From assembly GCA_963744575.1 (NCBI GenBank), contig CAVUUF010000023.1, positions 110,064-174,063 of the forward strand: 64,000 bases of DNA. Direction: 5' to 3'. The notes beneath the pieces are model-generated. The model had not been told where the DNA came from and did no database searches. It worked only from the letters and a program-made list of their open reading frames with translations. Positions within the stretch are counted from its first letter, which is position 1. Each line of letters starts with the position of its first letter. This DNA comes from Palsa-504 sp963744575. Lineage in GTDB: Bacteria; Actinomycetota; Actinomycetes; Streptosporangiales; Streptosporangiaceae. Of this stretch, positions 33,346-42,300 are shown in pieces. Position numbers and translations under genes: made by a program.

Positions 33346-34110
33346 TCAGAACGCCGTCAGGCCGCCGTCAACGACCAAAGTGGTTCCAGTGATGTAGCCA
33401 GCGGCTGGACTGGCGAGGAAGACAACCGCAGCCGCGAGCTCCTCCGGGTCGCCGGGTCGACCGGCAGGCACGCGCGGCAGCTGGCTGTCGATGTACCCAT
33501 CGGGGAACTGCTCCGTCATCTCCGATGGGAAGTATCCGGGCGCGAGGGCCGTCACGCGAATGCCCTTGCGTCCGGTCCATTGGACGGCGAGGTCACGCGT
33601 CAGCCCGATCAAGCCGGCCTTGCTCGCCGAATATGCCGCCTGCGGGAGCCCGCCGCTCGCGAGCGCGGCGACGCTGGCGATGTTGATGATCGCGCTGCCA
33701 GGCTGCATGACGCGACCGCAGGCCTGAGCCATCCAGTAGCAGCCGTTCAGGTTGATGTCGATCACCTCGCGGAACTGTGCGGGCGCCTCGCGCGTAGCCG
33801 GCACCGCTGTCCCCTTCCCCGCGTTGTTGACAAGAACATCGACATGCCCGAACTCCTTGATCGCTGCCTCGACGACGGCCGGGGCGTTCTCTGGCAGTGC
33901 CACGTCGGCGGCCACTGAAATTGCACGCCTGCCGGCCTGCTCGACAACCGCGCGCGTCGCTTCGAGACGCTCCACGCGGCGCGCCACAAGCACGAGGTTT
34001 GCCCCCGCCTCGGCAAGCGCCTTGGCGAACGCCACCCCCAGGCCCGAGGAGGCCCCAGTAACGATCGCGACCTTGTCGTCGAGGCGGAAGCGGTCAAGCA
34101 CCGTGGTCAT
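33346..34110 (-). CDS. short-chain dehydrogenase/reductase
   Basis: A complete 254-residue classical SDR: VAIVTGASSGLGVAFAKALA (NADP site), VLVNNAGKGTAVP, INIASVAALASGGLPQAAYS with the YSASK catalytic pair, and the C-terminal YITGTTLVVDGGL. ATG 34110 is preferred because AGAGGA lies six bases before it, although the frame is open upstream to 34302 through an MBL-hydrolase remnant. It resembles gluconate or 3-oxoacyl reductases; the substrate is unknown. Confidence 0.88.
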   Translation of the reverse strand: MTTVLDRFRLDDKVAIVTGASSGLGVAFAKALAEAGANLVLVARRVERLEATRAVVEQAGRRAISVAADVALPENAPAVVEAAIKEFGHVDVLVNNAGKGTAVPATREAPAQFREVIDINLNGCYWMAQACGRVMQPGSAIINIASVAALASGGLPQAAYSASKAGLIGLTRDLAVQWTGRKGIRVTALAPGYFPSEMTEQFPDGYIDSQLPRVPAGRPGDPEELAAAVVFLASPAAGYITGTTLVVDGGLTAF

Positions 34111-34185
34111 ATCTGTCCTCTCGTTCAAGGGAACCCGTCCGGTATCGGACAGAATGCCCGCTCGCAGCTCCGCGAGCTCGGCCTG

Positions 34186-34360
34186 GATTGCCATCATCAT
34201 CATCATCCAGCCGCCGGCGATCCGCGGCTGCAGGGCGGCGATCCGGTCGAGGCTGGCGATCCAGTCCTCGCGGCCCTTCTCATCGGTTTCGGCGGTCATC
34301 ATGTGGACCTGGTCGTAGACGACGTCGCCGCCGACGACTGATGCTGTCCCGGTCCCGTGA
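34186..34360 (-). pseudogene. MBL-fold hydrolase C-terminal remnant in frame with the SDR
   Basis: The leftward frame reads DVVYDQVHMMTAETDEKGRE then DWIASLDRIAALQPRIAGG, the C-terminal helix of an MBL-fold hydrolase (usual ETDExGRxxWIAALDRIAALxP). It runs into a short CAT trinucleotide repeat (five Met codons near 34192-34206) and stays open into the SDR gene. No active-site residues remain. Confidence 0.5.
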
Positions 34361-34499
34361 ACATGGTCACCGCGCCTCAGGCCGCTGTGCCGAGGAAGGA
34401 GATGACGTCGGCTGCGAACTGTTCGTGGTGCTGGCCCTCCCGCGGTTCCCCCGTTGTTGCTATGGGCATGCTGGTGGCCCAGGATAGTACTGCCGAGAT

Positions 34500-36863
34500 G
34501 TGGAGGGCGGGCTCTGGCACATGCCGGATTTGCGGCTGGCGCACTTGCACCCCCTGCGGTGGCTCGGGCAGCGTGATCGCGGCTTGGCCGCGCTGCGCCG
34601 TGCCACCCGGGCAGCGATCATCATGCCGGCCATGTTCGCCTTGGGTGACAAGGTCATCGGCAACCCGCAGCTGGCCACGTTCGCGGCGTTCGGGTCGTTC
34701 GCGATGCTGCTCCTGGTCGACTTCGGCGGCCCCATGACGGAACGGCTCCAGGCGCAGGCAGCGCTCGCCGTGACCGGCGGGATATTCGTCTGGCTTGCCA
34801 CGCTGGCCTCGCAGACCGCGTGGCTCGCGGCCGTTGCGATGGCGGTGGCGGGGTTCGGCGTGATTTTTGCCGGGGTGGTCAGCTCCGTGCTGGCCGGGGC
34901 GAGCACGGCGCTGCTGCTGGCGTTCATCTTGCCGGTGTCGCTGGCCGCTCCGGCGTCGGCTGTGCCCGGCCGGCTGGCCGGCTGGGGAATGGCCGGAGGC
35001 GTCGCGCTGGTGGCGACGGCGCTGCTGTGGCCCGCGCCAGCGCGCGACCGGCTGCGTGGCGCTGCGGCCGCCGCCTGCCGGGCGCTGGCCGCCCGGCTGC
35101 GTGCGGGAGTCGCGTACCTGCTCAGCGGCAGGGACGAGCAGTTTGCGCGGGATCGCGATCACGCGGCTGCGCAGGCGGACCAGGCAGTCGGGGCGCTGCG
35201 CAGTGCCTTCCTGGCGACGCCGTATCGCCCGACCGGGTTGAGCACTCCGGCGAGGACGACCGTGCGCCTGGTAGACGAGCTGAACTGGCTGAACAGCATT
35301 GTCATTCAGCCTGGGCTCCACCTCGGCGGCGTCAGCCGCGCAGCGCTGCGGGTCAAGGAGGCCGCCGCGGCGGTTCTGGACCGTGCCGCGGATCTCCTCG
35401 GCTCCAGGGGCGGGAGCGGCGATGAGCTCGACGCCGCGCTGACCGAACTGGCTGCTGCGCACGCGAAATTGCAGCAGGGCGTGACCGCTGACCTGCCGGT
35501 CCGGTCCCTGCGGTCGGCGAGCGACCCGGCCGCGGGCGGGGAGCCGGTCGGCGAGTTCATCACCTCGCTTGACCCCGCCTTCCGCGCGGAGGAGCTGAGC
35601 TATGCGGTCTCGCTCATCGCGCTTAACGTCGAGCTGACCGCGGCCGCCGAGCGGCGGAGCTGGCAGGAGCGGTGGCTTGGCCGCCAGCCCGAGGGTGTGC
35701 CGGGGACGCTGTCCGCGGCGCGGGAACGGATCACGTCCTACCTCGAACCGCACTCGGTCTGGTTGCATAACAGCTTGCGTGGTGCCGCCGGGCTGGGGCT
35801 GGCGGTGCTCGCCGCGAGACTGACCGGAGTCCAGCACTCGTTCTGGGTGGTCCTGGGCGCGCTGTCGGTGCTGCGCTCGAATGCGCTGAACACCGGGCAG
35901 GACGCCATTCGCGCCATGCTCGGCACGGTAGCGGGTTTCATCGTCGGCGCGGCCCTGCTCGCGGGGATCGGCACGAACACCACGCTGCTGTGGTTCCTGC
36001 TGCCGCTGGCGGTCTTTCTCGCCGGGGTCGCTCCGGCGGTCATCTCGTTCGCTGGAGGGCAGGCGGCGTTCACGCTCACAATAGTGATCTTGTTCAACCT
36101 CATCCAGCCGACCGGATGGCGCGTCGGCCTGGTGCGGATCGAAGACGTTGCCATCGGGGTTGGCGTGAGCCTCGTCGTGGGCGTCCTGTTCTGGCCGCGG
36201 GGCGCGACGCCCGCGCTCCGCCGGGCGCTGGCGCAGGCGTACGCCGACGGTGCGGCCTACCTCGCCAGCACGGTGCGATCCGGGATGTCACGCGGCGACC
36301 CGGGCACGTCCGGACTCCCCACCGTGGCCGGCGACGCGGCCCAGGCCGCTGCGGCATCGCGCCGGCTCGACGACGCGTTCCGCACGTACCTGGCCGAGCG
36401 CGGCGCGAAACGGTTCCCGCTGGCCGATGTGGCCAGGCTGGTCACCGGGGTCGTGGCACTGCGCCTGGAGGCTGACGCGGTGCTGGACCTCTGGCGAGCC
36501 GGCGACGGCCACGCGGGCGGCAACATGGCCGCCGCGCGCCAGGAGATCCTGGGCACGGCCGAACGCGTCACGAGCTGGTACGACGGTCTGGCGACCACCA
36601 TGATCACCGGCGGCGAGCTACCCCAGCCGCTCGCTCACGACAAGGCCGCCGACGGCCGCCTTGTCCGGGCCGTACGCCGCGACCTGCTCGGTAACGACGG
36701 CACAGCCAGCGCTACCGCGGTCCGGATGATCTGGACCGGCGATCACCTTGACGTCGTCCGCCGTCTGCAGGCGGCCATCATCTCACCGGCGCGCGCCACT
36801 GCCGGGCAGCCCGCAGGCGGCCGCATCATCCCGCCGCTTCCCAGGCGATTCCTGCTCCGGTAA
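34500..36863 (+). CDS. FUSC-family membrane exporter
   Basis: A 787-residue FUSC/aromatic acid exporter (YccS/AaeB-like) protein. The first half has hydrophobic helices around 40-175 (AIIMPAMFALGDKVIGNPQL, TFAAFGSFAMLLLVDFGGP); a soluble helical region of about 250 residues follows (RTTVRLVDELNWLNSIVIQP); a second helix bundle begins near 420 (LRGAAGLGLAVLAARLTGVQ, HSFWVVLGALSVLRSNALNT) and ends with GVLFWPRGA and another soluble tail. Such proteins are thought to export aromatic acids. It starts at GTG 34500 or ATG 34521 (GGAGGG before the latter). Intact and monocistronic. Confidence 0.85.
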   Translation: MEGGLWHMPDLRLAHLHPLRWLGQRDRGLAALRRATRAAIIMPAMFALGDKVIGNPQLATFAAFGSFAMLLLVDFGGPMTERLQAQAALAVTGGIFVWLATLASQTAWLAAVAMAVAGFGVIFAGVVSSVLAGASTALLLAFILPVSLAAPASAVPGRLAGWGMAGGVALVATALLWPAPARDRLRGAAAAACRALAARLRAGVAYLLSGRDEQFARDRDHAAAQADQAVGALRSAFLATPYRPTGLSTPARTTVRLVDELNWLNSIVIQPGLHLGGVSRAALRVKEAAAAVLDRAADLLGSRGGSGDELDAALTELAAAHAKLQQGVTADLPVRSLRSASDPAAGGEPVGEFITSLDPAFRAEELSYAVSLIALNVELTAAAERRSWQERWLGRQPEGVPGTLSAARERITSYLEPHSVWLHNSLRGAAGLGLAVLAARLTGVQHSFWVVLGALSVLRSNALNTGQDAIRAMLGTVAGFIVGAALLAGIGTNTTLLWFLLPLAVFLAGVAPAVISFAGGQAAFTLTIVILFNLIQPTGWRVGLVRIEDVAIGVGVSLVVGVLFWPRGATPALRRALAQAYADGAAYLASTVRSGMSRGDPGTSGLPTVAGDAAQAAAASRRLDDAFRTYLAERGAKRFPLADVARLVTGVVALRLEADAVLDLWRAGDGHAGGNMAAARQEILGTAERVTSWYDGLATTMITGGELPQPLAHDKAADGRLVRAVRRDLLGNDGTASATAVRMIWTGDHLDVVRRLQAAIISPARATAGQPAGGRIIPPLPRRFLLR

Positions 36864-37036
36864 TCCAGCCTGCCAAGGCGACCCATGGCCGCCGTGAGAA
36901 GAGAAGCCGCGGAGCCCGCGGCGGCAGTGAGCTAATTTCAGCAGCACGGCACAAAGCCGCCACAGCACTATGACCAGCTGTTACTCGCGACGGCGTACCG
37001 GTACAAGGACGAGGGCTCAGACTGGCGAGCGCAGGC
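36864..37036. other. intergenic, nothing recognised
   Basis: Between the FUSC stop and the MarR promoter. No gene, hairpin with T run or clear site was seen. Confidence 0.3.
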
Positions 37037-37066
37037 TTGACAAGATTTATCACGCGTGAGTTATTG
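37037..37066 (+). promoter_or_regulatory. MarR-trHb promoter with TCACGCGTGA operator
   Basis: TTGACA (37037-37042) is a consensus -35; an 18-base spacer leads to TTATTG (37061-37066) as a -10 candidate. The spacer contains the perfect palindrome TCACGCGTGA (37050-37059), a natural site for the MarR-family product of the first gene. Autoregulation is an inference. Confidence 0.6.
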
Positions 37067-37093
37067 GTCATATCCTCACCGAGGAGAGCCGTC

Positions 37094-37597
37094 GTGACAA
37101 GCCCGCCCGGGAAGCTGTCGCTGGATGATCAGCTGTGCTTCGCGCTGTACGCGGCCACGAACGCGGTCGTCCGCGCGTACCGCCCGCTGCTGACCGAGAT
37201 CGGCCTGACCTATCCGCAGTATCTGGTCATGCTGGTGCTGTGGCAGGACGGTGCGCGCACTGTGGGCGAGATCGCCGCCCGGCTGGAGCTTCCGGGGCAC
37301 GCCATCAGCCCGCTGCTGGACCGGCTGGCCCGGGCCGGCCTGATCGAGCGGCAGCGGACCGGACCGGACCGCCGCGTCGTCCGGGTGCGGCTGACGGCGG
37401 CCGGAACCGGCCTGGAGCTGGCCGCGGCCCGGGTCAAGCGGACCGTGGCCTGCCAGACCGGCCTGGACCCGGCCGCGCTGGCGGAACTGCGCCAGGAACT
37501 GCGCGAGCTGGCCGTCCGGATGACCCCTGCGCCTGCACCGCCGCCCAGTACCGGGCCGCGGGAGGAACCCGAACTTTCCGGAGGGATAAGCGCATGA
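37094..37597 (+). CDS. MarR/OhrR-like regulator with N-terminal Cys
   Basis: A 167-residue MarR-family winged-helix protein starting at GTG 37094 (GAGGAGAG six bases before). The N-terminal LDDQLCFALYAATNAVVRAY has the Cys that in OhrR is the peroxide sensor, with the Tyr of the following helix; the HTH is ARTVGEIAARLELPGHAISP and the wing RTGPDRRVVRVRLT. OhrR repressors are released by organic peroxide. The stop overlaps the start of a truncated haemoglobin by ATGA, so it probably controls this gene rather than an ohr gene. The last 30 residues are Pro-rich. Confidence 0.85.
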   Translation: MTSPPGKLSLDDQLCFALYAATNAVVRAYRPLLTEIGLTYPQYLVMLVLWQDGARTVGEIAARLELPGHAISPLLDRLARAGLIERQRTGPDRRVVRVRLTAAGTGLELAAARVKRTVACQTGLDPAALAELRQELRELAVRMTPAPAPPPSTGPREEPELSGGISA

Positions 37598-38007
37598 CCA
37601 GCCCAGCACCGTCACTGTACGAGCGCCTCGGCGGGATCTACGCCATCGCCGGCGCTGTCGACATCCTGGTCGACCGGCTATTCGCCAACGTCGCGGTCAA
37701 CGCCAACGAGGCGGTGCACGCTCATCACGGGAACCCCGCGAACGCGGCGGGCTACAAGTTTCTCGTCACGGCGTGGTCGATCGAGGCGGTCGGCGGTCCG
37801 AAGTGCTACGCCGGCCGGGACATGGAGAAGGCCCACGAAGCGCTGCACATCGACGACAAGGGCTTCAACGCGGTCGCGACGGAAATCGCGGCCACGCTGA
37901 GCTTCCTCGGCGTGCCGGAAGCCGAGCACCAGGAGTTCATGGACATCATCGAGAGCTACCGGGATAAGGTCGTCGCCGCCCCGGCGGCAGCGGCCAGCCC
38001 CGCCTGA
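37594..38007 (+). CDS. group I truncated haemoglobin
   Basis: A 137-residue trHbN-type globin: SLYERLGGIYAIAGAVDILV, FLVTAWSIEAVGGPKCYAGR and DMEKAHEALHIDDKGFNAVA, where the His of ALHI is the proximal heme ligand. Group I truncated haemoglobins detoxify NO or bind O2. Its start overlaps the MarR stop (ATGA), pointing to redox-controlled expression. Intact; its end faces a convergent frameshifted gene. Confidence 0.88.
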   Translation: MTSPAPSLYERLGGIYAIAGAVDILVDRLFANVAVNANEAVHAHHGNPANAAGYKFLVTAWSIEAVGGPKCYAGRDMEKAHEALHIDDKGFNAVATEIAATLSFLGVPEAEHQEFMDIIESYRDKVVAAPAAAASPA

Positions 38008-38439
38008 CCCGCCGCGAAACCCTCTTCCGCACGGGAGGCGGCTGGACTGGCGGGGGGAAATCACGAGTCTGGTTTGCGGCTGAAGGGTGCGTGAGCTCTG
38101 CCGTCTTACCGTCTGCGGTGAGGTGGCGCCAGCTGGTCTGCCAGTCCGGCAGGTCGCCGTTGGCCTGCTCCCAGTCCACGAGGGTAGCCTCGTCGCAGAA
38201 GTGATCCAGGCGCGCGCTGATGCCCCGGTGCGGCTCACTGTCCACGTAGGCCTGCATCATGCGGCGTTCTTGCCAGGCGCTGACGCTCCACCAGGCGTTG
38301 TTCGCGTCGGCGAGCGCGTCCGCGCCGAGGTTGCCTTCGGACTTCATCGCCTGCTCGATGGTGGCGACGGCATCGGTGAAGAACTCATCCAGGAGCGCGG
38401 GTCCCTCAGCCGAAGCCGGGTCACGACGATGACGGGCAT
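37946..38439 (-). pseudogene. monooxygenase-like (DUF3291-type) protein with frameshift
   Basis: ATG 38439 starts MPVIVVTRLRLRDP, then the frame is lost near 38397 where CCGCGCTCC replaces an expected CCGGCGCTCC. The restored frame reads LLDEFFTDAVATIEQAMKSE, NNAWWSVSAWQERRMMQAYV and DHFCDEATLVDWEQANGDLP, a dimeric ferredoxin-like protein of the DUF3291/antibiotic-monooxygenase sort. The family call is tentative. The frame runs on into the 3' end of the haemoglobin gene on the opposite strand. The one-base loss is again GG to G. Confidence 0.5.
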
Positions 38440-38613
38440 GACGATTTCCTTCCTATGTGCACGTGATCGAGGCCGCAGCGAACCGGTCTCCTCATCCCAG
38501 CTGTAGCCGGACGGGGCTTTTTCCGGAGGATTGAGGTGCTCAGCGCCGCGGTCGTCAGATGAGGCGACGGTCAGCTGGCGGGACGGCGCCGAAGGCTTCC
38601 TCGATCGTCGCGG

Positions 38614-39774
38614 CTACCTTCTTGGCGATGCCGAACTCGTTGACCATGCGCGAGATGACCAGGCCGCGGCCATCACGATCCAGGTCACCTGGGCGCCGGC
38701 GTGCAGGTCGGTGGGCCAGGCCCACAGCGCGAACCCGGCGGCGGCCAGGGCGGAGCCCAGGACCACGGGCCGCTTGGCCCCGGCCCGGTCCAGCATCCGG
38801 CCGCCGATCTGGGCGCAGACCACGAAGCGGCAGAAGAAGTACAAGATGAGCAGGCTGGAGGTGGTGGCCTTCTCGGCCAGCGCGATCTGCCCGTAGATCG
38901 CGGCGAAGAAGAACACCGGGATGAACGCCATCATCGCGATGCCGAGGATGATGTTCTCGGTCAGGAACGCCCGGTTGCTGAAGATCCGCACGTTGATCAG
39001 CGGTGATCCGGTGCGCCGCTCCACGGCGAAGAACACGGCCAGGAGCACGACGCCGACGGCGATGCTCGCCCAGATGACCGGGTTGCCCCAGCCCCACAGC
39101 GCCGACTGCTGGAACCCGAACACGGACAGCCCCACCCCGCCGGCGGCCAGGGCCAGGCCCCGGTAGTCCATGGGGGCGGGACGGGACTCATCCGGCGGCT
39201 TGGAGATGGCGATCAGCGCCAGCGCGATCAGCGCGACCGGGATGTTGATCCAGAAGATCGCCCGCCAGGTCCACTCGATCAGGTAGCCGCCCGTGATCGG
39301 GCCGATCGCGGTCAGGCCCCCGGCGATGCCGAAGAACAGCGCCAGGGCCCGGCCGCGGGAGCGCAGGTCGAAGGTCACCACCACGATGGCGATCGCGGCC
39401 GGGAACATGATCGCCCCGCCCGCGCCCTGCACCGCGCGGAACGCCACCAGCCACACCTCCGCCTTGCCGCCACGCGGCGTGGCGCCGCACAGCGCCGAGG
39501 CGCCCGCGAAGATGATCACCCCGAGCACCACCATCTTGCGGTGCCCGGCGATGTCGGCCAGGCGGCCGCCGAAGGCGAACAGGGCCGCCAGCGTCAGCAG
39601 GTAGGCGTTGATCGCTCACTGCATCCCGCTGGACGACAGGCCCAGGTCATGCTGGATCGTGGGCGCGGCGATCGACACGATCGTCTGGTCGATGAAGGTC
39701 ATCGCCACCGCGAAGATCATCGCCGTCAGGACCAGGCTCCGCGACCGGCCGCCTGTGCTACTGCTGACCCTCAT
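38614..39774 (-). pseudogene. DHA2 MFS transporter with nonsense codon and lost C terminus
   Basis: ATG 39774 has AGGAGG upstream and starts a 14-helix type transporter (VLTAMIFAVAMTFIDQTIVS, then DLGLSSSGMQ). Codon 53 is TGA (39616-39618) where the family has Trp; the same frame then goes on AINAYLLTLAALFAFGGRLA and continues normally through VQGAGGAIMFPAAIAIVVVT and GITGGYL-type motifs to ALWAWPTDLHAGAQVTWIVM, breaking near 38680 into unrelated sequence before the last helices. Both the stop and the truncation disable it. The residual tail in another frame (NEFGIAKKVAATIEEAFGAV) is unidentified. Confidence 0.78.
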
Positions 39775-39846
39775 CGTGTTCCTCCTGTACGAGGACGAGG
39801 CCACCTGCGCTCAGGCCTGGGCGTTCACGGTGCCGGGATCCGGGCG

Positions 39847-40281
39847 CTAGGAAGCCACCAGCGCGTCGGTGAGGGCGTTGATGCCGGCCAGGCTGGCGGC
39901 CAGTCCGGCGGTGAGGTGGTGGCGGGCGGCCAGTGCGGCCGGCGCGTAGTAGGAGACTTTGGTCTGGTCTCCGTCGGCCCAGACCAGCACCTTGAGCGGC
40001 AAGTCGAGCGCGGCCAGAGGCGAGGCGGCCATCACCGGCGTGCCCGCCTGAGGGCTGCCGAAGATGACCAGCGTGGTCTCCCGCAACATGAGCCCGGCCT
40101 GGCGGGCCTCGGCCGCCTGGTCGATCACGGTGAACAGCCGCATCCCCTTCGCGCTGATCATGCCGGTGAGTCTGGCCACGGTGGCGGCCACCGATTGGCG
40201 GCTGAGCTTGGTCACGACATCGGCCTCAGTGGCGAGCTTGGGCGCGGCATCCGCCTCAGTGGCCATCCGGTCCTCGGTCAT
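39847..40281 (-). CDS. DUF302-domain protein
   Basis: A 144-residue protein. After a polar N terminus comes the DUF302 (TT1751-like) domain: VAATVARLTGMISAKGMRLF, TVIDQAAEARQAGLMLRETT, LVIFGSPQAGTPVMAASPLA and ALDLPLKVLVWADGD. The family is small, dimeric and of unknown function, often near redox genes. Intact. Followed by 23 bases and the start-side of an alpha/beta hydrolase remnant further upstream on the same strand. Confidence 0.85.
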   Translation of the reverse strand: MTEDRMATEADAAPKLATEADVVTKLSRQSVAATVARLTGMISAKGMRLFTVIDQAAEARQAGLMLRETTLVIFGSPQAGTPVMAASPLAALDLPLKVLVWADGDQTKVSYYAPAALAARHHLTAGLAASLAGINALTDALVAS

Positions 40282-40304
40282 GGTTGAATCGTCCTTGGCT
40301 GTGG

Positions 40305-40505
40305 TTAGCTGCGCAAGAAGGTGAGCAGGCCGGGACCGCGCCGGTCGTGTGCGATGACGCGGTACCCGCGCTGGGCCAGGAACAACATCTGGCCGTCCCA
40401 CGCGTCGGCGTTCAGCGGCCAGCCGTGGCTGAACGTCACAGCCGGGCCCTCACCCCAGTCCTTGTAGTAGATCTCCGTGCCGTCCTTGGCGGTGATCGTG
40501 CTCAT
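40305..40505 (-). pseudogene. alpha/beta hydrolase reduced to its two ends
   Basis: A continuous 66-residue frame. The first 57 residues are the start of a chloroperoxidase/haloperoxidase-type alpha/beta hydrolase (STITAKDGTEIYYKDWGEGP, SHGWPLNADAWDGQMLF, YRVIAHDRRG); the last eight (GLLTFLRS) are the natural C terminus. About 200 residues with the Ser-Asp-His triad are missing in frame. The upstream site GGAAGGGAGCCC before ATG 40505 is intact. Confidence 0.75.
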
Positions 40506-40853
40506 GCCACGGGCTCCCTTCCTCGGCGGCATCTGCGTTGGCTAACGCAGCCACACTCGCGCCGATCTGCGTCCCGCACCCCGTGCGGAGACCCGGGGTC
40601 TGTCCCGGGTCTGCCCCCGGTCTATCCCTGAGTGGCGCCCCGAGCGCGGAACCTGATGCGGCCGGAGGCGCGCCTGTGTTGGCGGCCGCCCTGAAGCTGC
40701 GGCCGGAATCGGGCAATTGCGCCGGCGGAGTTCCCTGCCGGTGATGAGACCGCAGGACGAACGGCACACGGGCGCTATCGCAGGTGCGAGGCGGACCCTA
40801 TGCTGGTGCTATAGGGCGGGAACTTGCCAATGGAGCGTCCTTGGCCATCCACC
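40506..40853. repeat. intergenic with short GGGTCTG direct repeats
   Basis: About 350 bases without a gene. At 40591-40628 a motif close to CCCGGGTCTG occurs three times in tandem with small changes (CCGGGGTCTG, CCCGGGTCTG, CCCCGGTCTA). It may be a local slippage product or protein sites. No hairpin or gene was found in the rest. Confidence 0.35.
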
Positions 40854-42300
40854 ATGAGAGTATCCACTAGTTATCCCGGCGCCGCGTTGCAAGGTCGGCG
40901 CAGCGAGTGTGCCGCGCTGGATCGGCTACTGGATGGGGTTCGGGCGGGCGGAAGCGAAGTGCTGGTCGTCCGCGGCGGGCCCGGATTCGGCAAGACGGCG
41001 TTGCTGGATTACGCGGCCGGCCAGGCGTCGGGCTTCCGCGTTATGCGGGCCTGGGGCGTCGAGTCGGAAATGGAGCTCGCGTTCGCCGGCTTGCATCAGC
41101 TTTGCGCACCGATGCTCGCCCGGCTGGAGCGCCTCCCGCGGCCGCAGCATAATGCCCTGGGGGTCGCGTTCGGACTACAGGAGGGCGACCCCCCGAATCG
41201 CAGTCTCGTCGGCCTGGCGATCCTGACTCTGCTTGCCGACGTGGCAGAGGAACAACCGCTCCTCTGCCTGGTCGATGACGCGCAGTGGCTCGATCAGGTC
41301 TCACTTCAGTGCCTTGCGTTGCCGCGCGACGATCGGTGGCCGAGCCGATTGCCTTGGTGTTTGCCGAGCGTGACACCAGCGACCAAGGCGAGCTCACCGC
41401 CCTGCCAGAGCTGATCGTCGAGGGGCTCGGCGATCACGAGGCCCGGCTGTTGCTGGCCACGGCGGTCCGGGGACGGCTGGATGCGCAGGTACGGGACCGG
41501 ATCGTCGCCGAGACGCGCGGCAATCCGCTTGCCCTGCTGCAGTTGCCTCGCGGGCTGGCGCCAGCTGAATTGGCGGGAGGTTTCTGGCTTCCCGACACGC
41601 GGTCCCTGGCGAGCCGCATCGAACACAGCTTTCAGCGCCAGTTCCAGTCGCTTCCACGCCAGACGCAGCGTCTGCTGCTTACTGCTGCGGCCGAGCCGGT
41701 CGGCGAGGTGGCCTTGTTGTGGCGCGCGGCCGAGCGGCAGGGGATTGGCGCTGAAGCGGCAGCGCCTGCCGAGGCTGCGGGGCTCGTTGAAGTCGGCGCG
41801 CGCGTACGGTTCCGTCACCCTCTTGTCCGGTCCGCTGTATACCAGGCGGCCTTTGCCGCAGACAGGAGAGCAGCGTATAGGGCGTTGGCCGAGGCGACCG
41901 ACCCGGACGTCGACCCCGATCGCCGGGCGTGGCACCGCGCCAACGCAGCTGCCGGACCTGACGAAGCCGTGGCCGCCGAGATGGAGCGCTTGGCCAGCCG
42001 GGCGCAAGCCCGGGGAGGCGCGGCCGCGGCGGCCGCGTTTCTGCATAGGGCGACAGAGCTGACGCCCGATCCCGCCCGCCGGGCCACCCGGGCCCTGGCC
42101 GCGGCTCAGGCCAAGTTCGACGCCGGCGCGGCCGAAGCGGCTTACAAGCTGCTGGCGATGGCGGAGGCCGGCCCGCTCGACGCCGTCGCCACGGCGCTGG
42201 CCTCCCGACCAGGGCCGCTAGGATGTCTGGGCGCGGGTGCCGCGTCGGCGCATGGGCCGGGCCCGATCACCCTATCGCCGGCCTCTCCCGGGAGCTGGTC
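40854..42300 (+). pseudogene. AAA-LuxR regulator, frameshifted and without HTH
   Basis: From ATG 40854 an ATPase regulator begins (LVVRGGPGFGKTALLDYAAG Walker A, AWGVESEMELAFAGLHQLCA, PLLCLVDDAQWLDQVSLQCL Walker B). Near 41320 GCGTTGCCGCG has lost a base relative to the expected GCGTTCGCCGCG; the other frame carries on ARRSVAEPIALVFAERDT to HRATELTPDPARRATRALAA. Homology fades near 42195 and the C-terminal HTH is absent. The convergent parA gene lies directly after, so the 3' half was lost at that junction. Confidence 0.75.

Noticed and set aside
34377..35837. 486-codon leftward frame across the FUSC gene
   Set aside because: Complete overlap with an intact membrane protein; composition is that of a shadow frame.
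39616..39618. TGA in the MFS gene as recoding (Trp or Sec)
   Set aside because: A simple TGG to TGA change fits, and the gene is also truncated at its 3' end.
40591..40628. short repeats as a CRISPR array
   Set aside because: Units are about 11 bases without spacers, and no cas gene is present.
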